A stretch of DNA of 64,000 bases from Humulus lupulus (GCF_963169125.1 NC_084793.1:141772297-141836296), one strand, 5' to 3'; shown: positions 1-11,801, numbered from the stretch's first letter. Notes: a model not told the origin generated them from the letters alone. Translations and numbers: made by a program.

Positions 1-228
1 CTGCCTGGCCATCTCTTCAGCGAAAGACTCCTGTCGAGCATTGAATTGCATCATCTCCTCTTGGAAAGTGCCTATTGCTTCCTGGAGTTGTTCAACTTCT
101 GGAGTGGTCTTTACAAGAAAGACCCTGGGCTCAGTCTCTGGGTTTTGCGGTCCAGGACCTTCTGATCTAGCAGGATCTTTTGACGTGCCTGACTTTTTGG
201 ATGCCACATTGGTATTCTTGGGCGCCAT
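1..228 (-). CDS. Element A: N-terminus of a retrotransposon gag protein (partial)
   Basis: A minus-strand reading frame opens at an ATG (226-228) and runs off the left edge without a stop, giving 76 residues. It starts MAPKNTNVASKKSG and is rich in Lys, Ser, Glu and Gln, with an EEMMQFNARQESFAEEM stretch that looks like coiled coil. I call it gag because the ATG lies about 35 bp downstream of a primer-binding site and an LTR, which is where an LTR retrotransposon starts gag. No gag core domain or zinc knuckle is visible because the frame leaves the window. The lineage cannot be decided from this fragment. Confidence 0.6.
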   Translation of the reverse strand, partial: MAPKNTNVASKKSGTSKDPARSEGPGPQNPETEPRVFLVKTTPEVEQLQEAIGTFQEEMMQFNARQESFAEEMARQ

Positions 229-263
229 CTTGATACGATAGTCTTGTGTTTCTTTTTTTCAGG

Positions 264-281
264 CTCTCAATGAAAGCACCA
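264..281 (-). other. Primer-binding site of element A
   Basis: On the minus strand the LTR ends in CA, followed by TTT and then TGGTGCTTTCATTGAGAG. The complement ends in CCA, as expected for a tRNA 3' end. The same 18-mer or a close variant lies just inside the LTRs of elements H, J and K. I could not assign the tRNA. Confidence 0.75.
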
Positions 282-284
282 AAA

Positions 285-1255
285 TGTTGACCACGATTTT
301 GGCCAACGACGTGTAGACGTCAAAACTACAATAAACCTTCAAGAGAAAAATATGACACTCATAATTTTATAGTGGTTCAGCCCCAATTTATTGGTAATAG
401 CCTAATCCACTTGGAGTTGTGATATATATCCTACACTTAAGATCAGATGAACCTGAGCCAACCGAGTTTCTTAAGTGTAAGTAGAAAAATACATAGTTTC
501 TCTTTCTAAACTCTCTCAGATAATGCCTTAAGAATACCCATAGTAATAGTCCCAAAGTCTGAGTTTTTCTCAGTCTAAAAAGATCTGATCCCCTCAAATG
601 ATGCCATGAGCCATTTATTTATAGACTCATGGATCGTACATCAAATATCTCCCTTTTACTGTGTCCTTCATTCTTCCAATAGACTTTAATTAATAAAATA
701 TAAATAAATTTAAATAACAATAATATAGCTATTATTCTGGGATATCTGAGAGATTCTCGCGACAGTTGAGAATGATTCGGGTTGAAGCTGTTACTGAGGA
801 CATAAGCAAGAACCTCTCGTCGGCAAAGCACACCTCTAGAACACATCTGGTCGGTATAGGCAAATCACTCCTCTGGTCTAGCATGACACATCTCTGGTCT
901 AGCAAAACACTTCACTGGTCGACCAAACACTCCACTGGTCGGCTAAGCACTTCACTGGTCGGCCAAACACTCCACTGGTCGGCCAAGCACTTCACTGGTT
1001 GGCCAAACACTTCACTGGTCAGCCAAGCACTTCACTGTTCGGCCAAACACTCCACTGGTCGGCCAAGACAGGTGGCTGGTCAGTCAAAAATCTTTATCGG
1101 TCGGACATAAATTCTATCAGGTCGGTCAGATCACTTTATCACAACTCTGAAGAGCCAATACATTTATTGACTATTAATGTGCCATTTACTGACCATGCAT
1201 TGCCACTTGTCACTTCTGATTGCCATGTCATTGAACTGAAATTTTGGGGATAACA
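285..1255 (-). repeat. Element A 5' LTR
   Basis: This 971-bp LTR reads TGTTATCCCC at its start and GTGGTCAACA at its end on the minus strand. A TATA box (CTATAAATAAATGG, complement of 611-624) fits the U3/R boundary. The U3 part contains a 20-bp tandem array (about 901-1070). The element body lies to the left, outside the window. The LTR sits inside LTR C about 300 bp before C's expected end, judged by comparison with LTR E. The target duplication would be GTGGC (1256-1260), and its partner is outside the window. Confidence 0.8.
901..1070. repeat. 20-bp tandem array with a 40-bp higher-order period in LTR A
   Basis: About eight units keep an exact 20-bp spacing. Two unit types alternate: one ends CCAAACACTCCACTGGTC and the other CCAAGCACTTCACTGGTC, so the true period is 40 bp for much of the array. 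Degenerate units continue to about 1110. Related units in the opposite orientation occur in remnant N (about 50220-50480). Confidence 0.9.
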
Positions 1256-2847
1256 GTGGCGATCGAGCAGCTGACAATGTACACCTCGCCCCAAGAGCTC
1301 TCCAACCTATGGTCAACTCATCTTACCCTTGCCTTTACCTGCCCACGTAGCACCCGTGAGCCAAGGCCCAATAAGAAAACTATAACGTCATAACATAATC
1401 AATATCGATAATCAAATAGATCATAGAGCATAACCAAATGATTCACAAGACATTAATCAATTATCCTTCAAGCCATAGCATTCACTTTATCAAGAACACC
1501 AGTTGCAAACCAATAATCCAACATCCAGATATTCAGCATATTATATACATCAAACCAACAACAGTACACATGTCATGCAATAGCTAGGGTCGACGCCCTT
1601 AGGCCACACCCTCTATAATAAACCATTGTCTTTGGCTCACTTAGGCCAAGCCCAGTGTTATACCCACTGACTCCGGCCAGCTTAACCGAGCTCAGTGATT
1701 AATAAGCTATCCTCAGCTACCAGTGGCTGAGCCGCGCCTTGTGCGCAAGTATTGATTCCGACACTCTTAGGTTGTTCATCACATGTCCCCATGGCATAAT
1801 ACCATCTCATGACATTCATACAATTATAGGGAGCTCTTAGTCCCAACATATTCACATGGTTTATCACAATCATCTAACAGTGCATACAAATATAGGGAAC
1901 ACTTAGTCCCATCCTATCCACATACACGGGTGCGGTTTTCTTACCTTTAATTCCAAGTGCTTTGATTAGGAAAGACGACCCCCGAGCACGATCCTGCCTC
2001 GAGCCCAAGCGTACACCTAGTCACAACCATGATAAAGGGTTCCGTCAATAATTGTATAAATGTTTCCGGATAGAGTTCTAACCTCCGAGACATCGAATTC
2101 CACCAAACACGGTAGTGGGATCGATCCCGAGCACCCTAGGTTAGGTTCTCGTGCTTAAAAACTCCAAAAGGCCAAAAATACCCTTAAGGGCCGCGGCCCA
2201 AGCCTACCATGCCGCGGCATGCCCCAAACCAGACGCCCAGCCTTGCCCAAAAACAGACACGGTCCGCGGCTCAGCCTTCCCCATGCCGCGGCCCGCCCTC
2301 CTTCCCCAGCATTCATATGCTTCAGACGGCCGCGGCCCGACCCCTTCGAACCCAGAAAAACCACCATTTTTAACACCCTAACCTCACTCAAAACCACCCA
2401 TAACCACCCTAATGATATAATCAAATTATCACAAACATTCTAACACGATTTCAGTGACATAACCCAGCAGAAACCTAGTCTAGAAACTCATCAAAACAAC
2501 ATTTCAATCTTTGAAACTCACATGCTCAAGAACACCAAAACCAATTTGAAAAACCCAGAATTCAAACACTATTTCATAAATTGAAGCTTACCTTCACTGA
2601 AGAACCCATCCTCCAAGAGATAGCTGAGCTAACTCCTAAGTCTTTATCCTCAATTCAACCTTAAATTCAAACCCAAGAACTCTTAGAATCCAACTATATC
2701 TACAGAATTTTAACAACGAAAGATGTAACTCAACACTTACCTCAACCCTTGATTAGATCCTCTAGCTAACCTTGAGCTAATTCCAAAGCTTCAACTCAAT
2801 TTTCCTGAGTTCCCAGGCAAGTTCTTCCTTGTTTCTGTGGTTCCCTT

Positions 2848-2892
<45 letters not shown>

Positions 2893-3471
2893 AGTTTGGC
2901 CTTGTTCTACCACTTTCTGATTTTGTTTAATCTATCCTTAACCGATTAAGTCAATCCCGAGGCTCGGGGTACCGAAAATGTCCCCGAGGGCAAAATGGTA
3001 AAATTCCCCAGTATTATCACCTAGGCTTTCTAACCTCAAATATATCTCAAATTATTTATTTCCATAACCCGATAACCCAAATAACTGTCTAATACCCAAA
3101 TACCCCTTGACTCGCCCCGAGTTGGGTACCGGGTCCCGTTGTGACTTTCCCGCTACTTGCTCCCTAGGATCGCCTCGTGCCGAAGGCTACAAATATTTAT
3201 CCACATAATAATGTGGTCTCAATAGTTATCACAAATAATCACATTTATGCCCTAACGAGCCAAAATTACAATTATGCCCTTACAGACTAAACAAGGCACG
3301 CATGCTTGTCTAATACTCATAAACATGCATTCCACATATCCATATAATCATAGGTTCATGCATATCACATGATCATGCATTTCCACCATTAATTCATATA
3401 ACTTCCAATTATGCCCTCCCGACATACTAATCAAGGCCCTTAAGCCTTATTAGTAATTTTGGGTCATTACA
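1256..3471 (-). repeat. LTR C (minus, interrupted by element A)
   Basis: The minus-strand start is TGTAATGACCC at 3471. The sequence resembles the 3' LTR of element B and LTRs D, E and F. Shared blocks include the complement of 1320-1380 (the GGGTGC / CACCCGTGAGCCAAGGCCC region) and a GTCACAACGGG block near 3130-3150. The last 300 bp or so are missing because element A is inserted at 1255/1256. The LTR contains a GA dinucleotide run (about 2849-2888) and five CCGCGG sites between 2191 and 2335. No internal region of its own follows at 3472, so it is probably a solo LTR inserted in element B, but its left end cannot be seen. Confidence 0.75.
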
Positions 3472-4288
3472 GCGCTGTTAGGCGCGATGCCAGGAGGACG
3501 GTGCCTCCTTTTATTGGATCTAGTTAGGGTAGTGGCTCCAGTGAGCAGAAGAGAAAGGCCCCAGATTCTTTTGTTCCTCCTAGTTTGGATAGGAGGGCAC
3601 GGGGTGCTTTCCAGTGTGTCCACGGTGCAGAAGGCGACATCAGGGTGAGTGCAGGATCAGGGCCTGCTTTATCTGTGGGAATGCCAATCATCTAAAGAAA
3701 GACTACCCATAAGTCAAGAAAGAGGAGCCGAAGCAGGGCGACAGTCTCACTTCTGCCAGAGTGTTGACCTTGACTCAAACTGAGGCGGAGGCTAGCCCCT
3801 CGGTTGTGACAGGTCAGATTTCTAGTGATGGGTTTTCTTATACTGCATTGATTGACTCAGGAGCTACTCATTCATTTGTGTCTGCTAGAGTTATAGATCA
3901 ACTATGTAGACCTAGTGTTTTGTATGCTAGGGGTTTTCAGACTTTGTTGCTGACTAGGGAACCGGTAGTCTCTAGGAGATGGATTAGAGCATTGCCAATA
4001 GAGATAGATGGTAGGGAGTTGTTTGTTGATTTGATTGAGCTAGTGATGGATGACTTCGATATGATCCTAGGGATGGATTGGTTATCAAAGTATGGGGCGA
4101 CGATTGAGTGCAAGCGCAGGATGGTGACTTTTGAACCAGAAGGGGAGGTACCCTTTGTATTTGTGGGGACAGTTAGTGGACTGCGGGTACCTATGATTTT
4201 ATCACTGAAGGCTAGAGACCTGATGCAGGAAGGTTGCAAAGGATTCCTAGTGAACGTTGTGGATAATTATAGAGTTGTGTCAGTTTGA
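3472..4288 (+). pseudogene. Element B: gag C-terminus and aspartic protease (decayed chromovirus)
   Basis: Around 3650-3712 there is a degenerate zinc knuckle (CFICGNANHLKKDYP) whose last Cys has become Tyr. The frame from 3761 to 4288 encodes the protease, with the catalytic IDSGATHSF motif near 3851-3877 and the conserved ILGMDWL motif near 4063-4083, typical of plant Ty3/gypsy proteases. The gag core and 5' LTR are missing because LTR C abuts the sequence at 3472. Frameshifts and stops upstream of 3761 show that this copy is dead. Confidence 0.85.
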
Positions 4289-5410
4289 CCGCGTGAGACC
4301 AGATTGGTGTGTGAGTTTCCAGATTTATTTCCAACAGACCTGCCAGGGTTGCTGCCGCAGCGAGAGATTGAGTTTGTTATAGAGTTGGCACCAGTGGCAA
4401 AGCCAATATCTAGGACATATTGCAGCGGTTGAGAGAGCATATGTTATATGCTAAGTTCAGTAAGTGCAAGTTTTGGCTACCGTAAGTCACATTTCTAGGC
4501 CATATCGTCAGTAAGGAGGGGATTCTGGTTGACCAAGTAAGATTGAGGTAGTGAGAGATTGGCCTAGACTGAGCAGTGTTCCTGAAGTTAGGAGTTTTCT
4601 GGGATTGGCAGGATATTATCGGTGGTTTGTTGAGGGGTTCTCCAGGATAGCTACACCGTTGACTGAATTAACGAGAAAGAAGACTAAGTATGTTTGGACA
4701 GATAGGTGTGAGAACATTTTTAAGGAACTGAAGCGACGACTGATCACCGCACTAGTGTTGAGTCTGCAGACAGACAATGAGAAGTTTATGGTTTACTGTG
4801 ATGCTTCCAGACATGGTTTTGGGTGTATGCTGATGCAAGCTGAAAATGTGATAGCCTATCCATCAAGACAGTTAAAGGAGTATGAGTAGAGATATCCCAC
4901 ACATGATCTGGAGTTGGCAGCGGTGGTATTTGCACTTAAGGTTTGGAGACATTATTTGTATGGCAAGAAGTGCGAAATATACACCGACCGTAAGAGTTTG
5001 AATTACTTCTTTACTCAGAAGGATCTGAATATGCGCCAGAGACAGTGGGTGGAGTTGGTAAAGGATTATGATTGTGATATCCTATACCATCCTGGGAAGG
5101 CTAATGTAGTGGCTGATGCATTGAGTCGAAAGGGCCCAAGGCAGTTGTTCAATTCGAAACAGATATCTGATAAGATAGCTGAGGAAATGACTAGAGTGGG
5201 TATAGAGTTGGTGGTTGGTCAGTTAGCCAACATCACTCTTCAGTCTACACTCCTTGAGAGGATCAAGGAGGCGCAGGGGAAGGATTCCCAGTTGAGAGGG
5301 CACAGAGAGAATGTCTTAGCCGGAGTGGCTAAGGACTTTTCTATCTCGGAGATGGGGTTATTGAAGTACAAGGGTTGGACCTGTGTTCCGTTGGATTCTG
5401 ATATCCGATG
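4289..5410 (+). pseudogene. Element B: deleted reverse transcriptase and RNase H
   Basis: After the pre-RT motif (CEFPDLFP, near 4310) the sequence jumps at about 4420 from AKPISRT straight to LREHMLYAKFSKCKFW. The catalytic core including the YxDD box is gone, a loss of roughly 150 codons compared with the family. The thumb region ([16 protein letters not shown]) and RNase H follow: [10 protein letters not shown] (first Asp), [16 protein letters not shown] (Glu) and [10 protein letters not shown] (second Asp). In-frame stops occur at about 4887 (TAG after KEYE) and 5409 (TGA). Confidence 0.88.
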
Positions 5411-6678
5411 AGAGATCTTGGATGAATCACATACCACTCCCTATTCCTTACATCCAGGTACGACGAAGATGTACCAAGATTTGAGAGCTTTGTATTGGTG
5501 GTCGGGCATGAAGAGGGATGTGGTGGATTATGTGGCCAAGTGTTTAACTTGTCAGCAGGTTAAGGTTGAACATCAGAGGCCAGTAGGGTTATTGCAGCCT
5601 CTAGGGATTCCAAAGTGGAAGTGGGAAGATATCACCATGGACTTTGTGGTTGGTTTGCCGAAGACCGTGGGACAGCATGACTCGGTGTGGGTGATTGTGG
5701 ATAGGTATACCAAGTCTGCCCACTTTTTACCTGTTAGGACGACTTGTACTGTGGAACAGTATGTCGAATTATATGTTAAGGAAATTGTTCGACTTCATGG
5801 GGCTCCGAGGTCGATAGTATTCGACAGGGACCCCACCTTCACCTCCAAGTTTTGGGAGAGTCTGTAGAAGGCTATGGGCATGCAGTTGCGGTTTAGTACC
5901 GCTTATAATCATCAGACAGATGAAGAGTTCTGAGAGGACGATTCAAATACTGGAAGATATGTTACGAGCCTGTGTGTTGGATTTTGGGGGATCTTGGAGT
6001 AAGTATCTCCCTTTGATTAAGTTCTCGTACAATAATAGTTATCAGGCAACTATCGGAGTGGCTCTGTATGAGATGCTATATGGGAGGAAGTGCAGATCAC
6101 CTATCCATTGGGATGAGATGGGTGAGAGGAGATACTTAGGTCCTGAGATGGTTCAGAGGACCAATGAGGTTATTGAAAAGATTAGAGCTCAAATGCTCGC
6201 ATCCCAGAGTCGCCAGAAGAGTTACTTGGACTTGAGACGCAGAAGCGTAGAATTTTAGGTCAGTGACCATGTGTTCCTTAGGGTTTCACCTTTGAGGGGA
6301 GTGAAACAATTTGGTGTATGGGGCAAGTTTAGCCCTAGGTTTGTTGGCCCCTTTGAGATTCTGGAATGGGTTGGAGAGGTAGCTTACAGATTGGTAATGC
6401 CTCCAGCTTTATCAAGGGTTCATGATGTTTTTCACGTGTCCATGCTCCGGAAGTATGTATCAGATTCGACGCATGTTCTTAGTTATGAGAATTTGGAGTT
6501 GGACCAAGATTTATCTTATGAGGAGAAGCCGGTTCAGATTCTCGATCGGAAGGATAAAGTTTTGTGGAGCAAGACCATCGCCTTGGTGAAAGTGTTGTGG
6601 AGGAACATCAAGGTTGAAGAGGCGACATGGGAACTTGAATCAGTGATGCGGGAGCGGTATCTCGAGTTGTTCAGGTAA
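5411..6678 (+). pseudogene. Element B: integrase with C-terminal chromodomain-like tail
   Basis: The zinc-binding HHCC region (HTTPYSLHPGTTKM ... CLTCQ), the catalytic core (TMDFVVGLP, then FDRDPTFTSKFW) and the late core (YNHQTD, then RTIQILEDMLRAC) are readable. The C-terminus includes the GPFEILEWVGEVAYRL module and ends in KVLWRNIKVEEATWE, the signature of the chromodomain in Tekay/Del-type chromoviruses. Stops occur at 5866 (TAG) and 6258 (TAG), with a frame break near 5925. The conserved order PR-RT-RH-INT-CHD fits Ty3/gypsy. The chromovirus assignment is from family knowledge and the Tekay subgroup is my inference. Confidence 0.88.
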
Positions 6679-6698
6679 TTTTGAGGATGAAATTTCTA

Positions 6699-6713
6699 TA
6701 AGGAGGGGATAGT
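6699..6713 (+). other. Polypurine tract of element B
   Basis: A purine-rich AAGGAGGGGATAG stretch lies immediately before the TGTAGCGTCCC start of the 3' LTR, the usual position of the plus-strand primer. Confidence 0.75.
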
Positions 6714-8897
6714 TGTAGCGTCCCAAATTTGCTAATAAGGCTTAGGGCATTGATTAGCGTGCCTGGAGGGCAATAAGTGATTTATTATTATTATATGTGA
6801 ATTTTGATGAGTATGTGGTTAAAGGTGCATGTTTAGGTGAATTAAATATGCATGTGGGCCCCGTCTGGTTATTAGGGGCATGTATGTAATTTTAGCCCGT
6901 TGAGGGCATAAATGTAATAATTGTGATATATCTGTGTTGCACGATCTGAGACAGTCCTAGGGAGCAGTTTAGCTAGGAAGTCACAACGGGGTCGAATACC
7001 CGACTTAGGGCGAGTCGAGGGGTATTTCGGGCATTGGATGTTTTATTGGGTTATCGGCTTATGAAAATAAATATTTGGAGATATATTTGAAGTTAGAACG
7101 TTTAAGAGGGAATATTGGAGAATTTACCATTTTGCCATCAGGGACGTTTTTGGGTACCCCGAGCCTTTGAGATAACCTTAGAGACTCAAGTTAAATAAAA
7201 AAAATTGAGGAAACTCTCATAAAACTAAGGAACCGACCCTTTCTCTCTCTATCTCTCGGTACCCTCTTCTCCCTTAGAAGCTTGGTGAATTTTGGTGAAA
7301 TCTAACCAGAGACTAAGGATTTAAAGCTGAGATTTGGGGGCTAGAAGCTTGGAACTTAGGGAATTAATTCAGAGACTTAATGAAGCTCAAGGTAAGCTTT
7401 TAAACCTGTTGAATTGTTGCTGGTGTTTCAAGGTTGTGCATGTGAGTTAGATGAAGAATCATTCTTGAGTTTTAGATGAGGTTTGGGGTTAATTCTTGTT
7501 AGGTTTTGTTGTTGAGATTGTAGTAGAACTTCTGTGATGATTGATTTGAAACGTTGGGTTGATTTTGGGGTAAATTGGCTTGGATTTGGTGGAGAAAATG
7601 GAGGATTTTTTTGGGTTCAAAGGGTCGGGCCACGACATTGTTCTTGTTGAGCCGCGGCCCTCTAGAACAATTTGGTGGCCAGGAAAAAGGGCGGGCCGCC
7701 TGCCCTGTTTTGGGGTTAGGGGTTTCTGGTTGAGGCGGGCCGCAGCATGGGTTCATGGGGCCACGACACTTAGTGTGTTTTTGGGCTTCGAGGAGGTTTT
7801 AGGCTTGGAAATCCAAAAGTTAAGGCCTGGGATGGATTTTATCACCCGGATTGATAGAATTCAAGGTCCTGGAGACTAGAATTATGACCTAAAGCTATTT
7901 AATGGATTAGAACTTGATGGATGGATGTTGTTGATGTGTTGTGACTAGGTTTTAAGCAAGGCTCGGATTAGGGGACTGTGCTTGGGACATCGGTGCTTGG
8001 AAAGCTCGGGACACAGGTAAGAAAACTGTTGTACCCGTAGAGCAGGGCGAGGCCCTATAATTTGTGTTGCAGGCCACGACCCTATATGATTATATTGCAG
8101 GGTGTGGCCCCATTAATTATATTTATACGTGTTTAAGTATTTGTTTAGTTATGCTATGTGTGCATATATGTGAATGAACGACATGAGCAGGGAACAGCGA
8201 GGGCCGGGAACGGTGAGGGCCGGGAATGGCGAAGACCGAGAATGGCGAGGGTCGGGAACGGCGAAGGTCGATAACAGCAAGGTCGAATACGGCAAGGGGG
8301 CCGGGAGCAGCGTTTAGCACACGGAGTGCGAGGTGTCAGGGTGAGACCCTATAGGATACCTGGGATATCCTCACGGTGTAGATCGCGAACCCGGGGCCAT
8401 GTAAAGCCCCTGAGACGGCATGGCCGTATGTGTTTAGCCTGTTGGTGGTTTGATTATATGTTGAATTATAGATATGCATATGTTATTTGCTTGTGTGGAG
8501 TTTTCTTGCTGGGCTTCGGCTCACGGGTGCTCTATGGTGCAGGTAAGGGCAAGGGGAAAGTCGACCAACCATGAGTACGGAGAGCGTGAAGCGACGAGTA
8601 CATGTTTGGCCTGCCTGGCTGCCACGGCCAGGGGTATTTTTGGGAGATGTTTGTATTGAACTTAAATTTTGTCGTTTATCCAACTTTAGTTATATTTTTG
8701 AGTTGTATATATTTCTAAATAGTATTTTGGGATCCCAAATGTTAAATGCTTTATAATTTTCAATGAATGGATATATTTTCAAATTATGTGACTTTGTTTA
8801 TGGTTTAGCTACACTTTTGTCTTAAAACCTTGATTAGCGAGTTAACTGCACGTTTTAAAATCACTTAGTAACGGCTCTAATGAAGTAGGGCGTTACA
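6714..8897 (+). repeat. Element B 3' LTR
   Basis: This 2184-bp LTR starts TGTAGCGTCCC and ends GGGCGTTACA. It follows the polypurine tract of B and resembles LTRs C, D, E and F, including a late block (about 8510-8540) reading CTGGGCTTCGGCTCACGGG. A GC-rich patch with a CCGCGG core lies about 0.9 kb from the start (7626-7770). The ORF-like stretches inside it are not coding. Confidence 0.88.
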
Positions 8898-10116
8898 GAT
8901 CCCGAGCCTTAAGAAATGAAACCCGAGCTTAAAACTCTTAAAAACCCATCCTGGCACAAAAAGGAGGGGCGGGCCGCGACCTGCCCCCCAGGGGCCGTGG
9001 CGCACCCCCAAGACAGAGAGCCCCTGTCTGGGGTGCCAGGGGCGGGCCTTGACTTAACCCAGAGGGTCGCGGTGTGCCTACTAGACAACAACCTGGGGAG
9101 GCTCTAGAATGGGTTCAAGTCGCGACTTGCATGAACTCGGTCGCGACTTGACCCCACGAACCCAGCTTCCCTGTCTTTTTCCCAATTCAATCACAGCTAA
9201 ACCTTCACCAAATCAATCCCAAAATCACAGCCAAACATTTATACAACATCACCATCAATTTGTCAACAAAACCCAAGTTTTGAAACACTTAAAAGCACAC
9301 TAAATACCCAATTCTACAATCAAAATTCAAAGCTTAAACACCACTTCAAAAATAGAGCAAACCTTGAAATTTCAGCTAGAAATCTTACCTTAAACACATA
9401 ATTACACCCCCTTCAATGGCTGGACTAAGATCCTAAGCTCACAAGCCTTAATTCCCAAGCTTTAAATCTTCAAGTTTGCTTCAAAATTTCAACCTGAGAG
9501 AAAGGGTGAAAGAGAGAGCTCTATTTTTGCCTTAAGATTCTACAACCATCCTAACCTTAAGTATATCCCATGGTCAAAAGACCAAAATGCCCCTAGGGCC
9601 ATTTAAAACCTCTCAAGGCTAGCAAGGGTAAAACTGTCATTTCCCGTCTATCCCGTTAATCATAATTAACGACCTCCAATTCTTGTTACTCCCAATACTC
9701 TCAAATAATAATTAAATCATATCCCATTACTCGATCATTTCCGGTAATGTACTAATCATCAAATTACCCCCAGGCTCACCCCGAGCCCAACAATTAACCC
9801 CGTTATGACCAAACCGCTAACTTACAACCTAGGATCATCTCATGCCGAATAGCTCGAACATGTCCACATAATGATGTGGTCTCACCCATAAATCATAAAC
9901 ATGCACATAATTATACAATTATGCCCTTAATGGGCCAAAATTACGACAATGCCCTTATAATAAGAAGTGGGCCCACATGCATGCAATTATCTTCATATTA
10001 TAATATAACTCACATAATCATGCATAAAATCACATAATTGCATATTAAATCAATTATGGCCCTCCTGGCCCCCTAATCCAGGCAATAAACCAAATTAGAG
10101 AATTTGGAACATTACA
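8898..10116 (-). repeat. LTR D, split by element B (minus)
   Basis: On the minus strand the LTR begins TGTAATGTTCC at 10116. It runs to 8898, where element B's LTR ends, so B was inserted into it. The missing remainder would lie left of the window. It carries palindromic GC patches with a TCGCGA core (9116-9129 and 9140-9147). Its 5' flank at 10117 begins CATGC. Confidence 0.75.
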
Positions 10117-11319
10117 CATGCAATTAATCTCTGTTAATCAATATGATATCTCTATTCGCTATTAATCAATCAAGAAGTCATTAAGCAATTGATTCTTTTA
10201 AAGAAAATTCATAGAATTCAAGGAATCTCTCGATCTCACAATCACCCTAGTCATATCTCCCTAAGTCCAATCTAAGGCTATATCTCTCAAGCATAAACCC
10301 TAGGATTCAATTCATAATAATGGTGGTCAAACATTAATATGATACAAATTAAAGCAAGAAGATATGAACAAGTAAGAAGAATTTCATATGAATAATAAAA
10401 GAAACCTTAATCCAAAATCAAAATAGGTCCATCAAGTATTTCAGCACAAAAGGAATTTAGTTCTCCATTACAAACACAAATATAATAGCAATGTAGTTGT
10501 TCATAATTAAAAACTAGATAAAAAGATGAAGAGAATGAAACTAGATCGAATGATGATGATGTTGATGAAGTCTAGCCTCCGTTCTCCTCTCCAAAAGTCT
10601 ATCTCTAGGTCTAATCTTCCTAAAACCAAAGAACTCCTTTGGTTCTCGTCCAAATCACATTTAAAAATAGGTTAATTAAAGTCGGCAGCGCATGGCGCTA
10701 TGGTGCCTAGCAAGCGGCACAATTGCGCCATACTTATTTTCTCGAAGTCCTGTCATTCGCACACAAAGTACTTCTAATTCCACGAATGGCGCTATTGCGC
10801 CTCATACACGACGCTATTGTGCCAGAAATAGCGTTTTTTGATTTTTCATGTTTCTTGACCCGGTTGCTTCATGGTTTCAGCACTTTACTCAATTATGTAC
10901 AGTGTACTCCAAATTCACTATAAAATCATCATTTTTAGCTCGACACTCCACACTGCAAAAAACACATCAAATTTATACAAAAATCTTAAGAAAAACATGA
11001 TAGTTCATATTATTAATGATCACAAATGAGTGTACAAATGTGCACTCATCAATTTCCAAAATACCCCTCCCATAATTTTCCATATTCCTCTATTGGCACC
11101 CACAACACCACCATCACAACCCATTGTTGTGAAAAAAAATGTTGAAAATCATCCCTCATTCTTCACCAAGAGGAGGAGCTCTACCATTAATGTGGAAGGT
11201 AGACCTCCATTAACACCATCTCCTCTCACCATAGAAGCTCTCAAACCCTATTAACACCATCAATTTATTTTAATGATTCAAAGCTTAAACTAAGGAAAAG
11301 TTTTAGTTAAAACATTAAT
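10117..11319. other. Non-coding AT-rich stretch, TE-like
   Basis: No gene is visible. The sequence is AT-rich with short ORFs only. Between about 10683 and 10830 there are several GGCGCTATTGCGCC-like near-palindromes, similar in style to the GC patches in the C/D/E/F LTRs, which suggests an older LTR or leader. I could not place the ends. Confidence 0.5.
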
Positions 11320-11791
11320 CTATACATTTCGACACATTCATAAATGAGCCTTGAAATGTAGGCTCGTAAAGCATAAGCTCGAAAATGACAAGCAGTGGCT
11401 GGACACTTGTACAAATTTGCATGATTCCTTACTCTTTGTTGTTGGCGATCGAGCACAAATTTAAAAGGCTCGAGCTTAAGCATCAAGCTCGAAAGAACGA
11501 ATCTTCTTCGATGCTTATGGGTGTTATTCGAGCCTTAGTTGCAAGCTTGAAGATGTTGGTCTCTGAAGATTGAGCTTGATGAGATCACTGGCTAAGGAGG
11601 AGATTGACTAGAATAACGAGCTCGAAGTGTTGTTCGATCTCGAAAGCGCGTTAACCTTGCATTCGAGGTCAGCAACGCGTTTTGCACACGACAACTGTTA
11701 GGAGATCCCTATTCCTAAAGGGATTTGTTGTTATCTGGTATTAAATCCAAATTATCATGGGATATTATACATTTAATGTATTTATTTATAT
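11320..11791 (+). repeat. LTR I, left part (Tat type, as in element K)
   Basis: The many CTCGAA and GAGCTCGA phrases and the AGATCCCTATTCC ... GGGATATTATAC block parallel the first half of the K LTR (57640-58090). The LTR is interrupted at 11791 by element H and resumes at 29465. The exact left end is not clear, so the start given is approximate. Confidence 0.6.
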
Positions 11792-11801
11792 TGTTGACCC
11801 T

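Noticed and set aside
901..1070. CRISPR-like regular repeats
   Set aside because: Units are contiguous without spacers and lie inside a plant LTR, so this is an ordinary tandem array.
766..1110. 114-codon plus-strand ORF with repeated HWSAKHFTG-like peptides
   Set aside because: It is the translation of the 20-bp tandem array in the U3 of LTR A. 20 is not a multiple of 3, so the reading is an artefact of the DNA repeat.
2151..2443. Overlapping ORFs on both strands in a GC-rich patch
   Set aside because: They lie inside LTR C over the CCGCGG island. Open frames on both strands reflect GC-rich composition.
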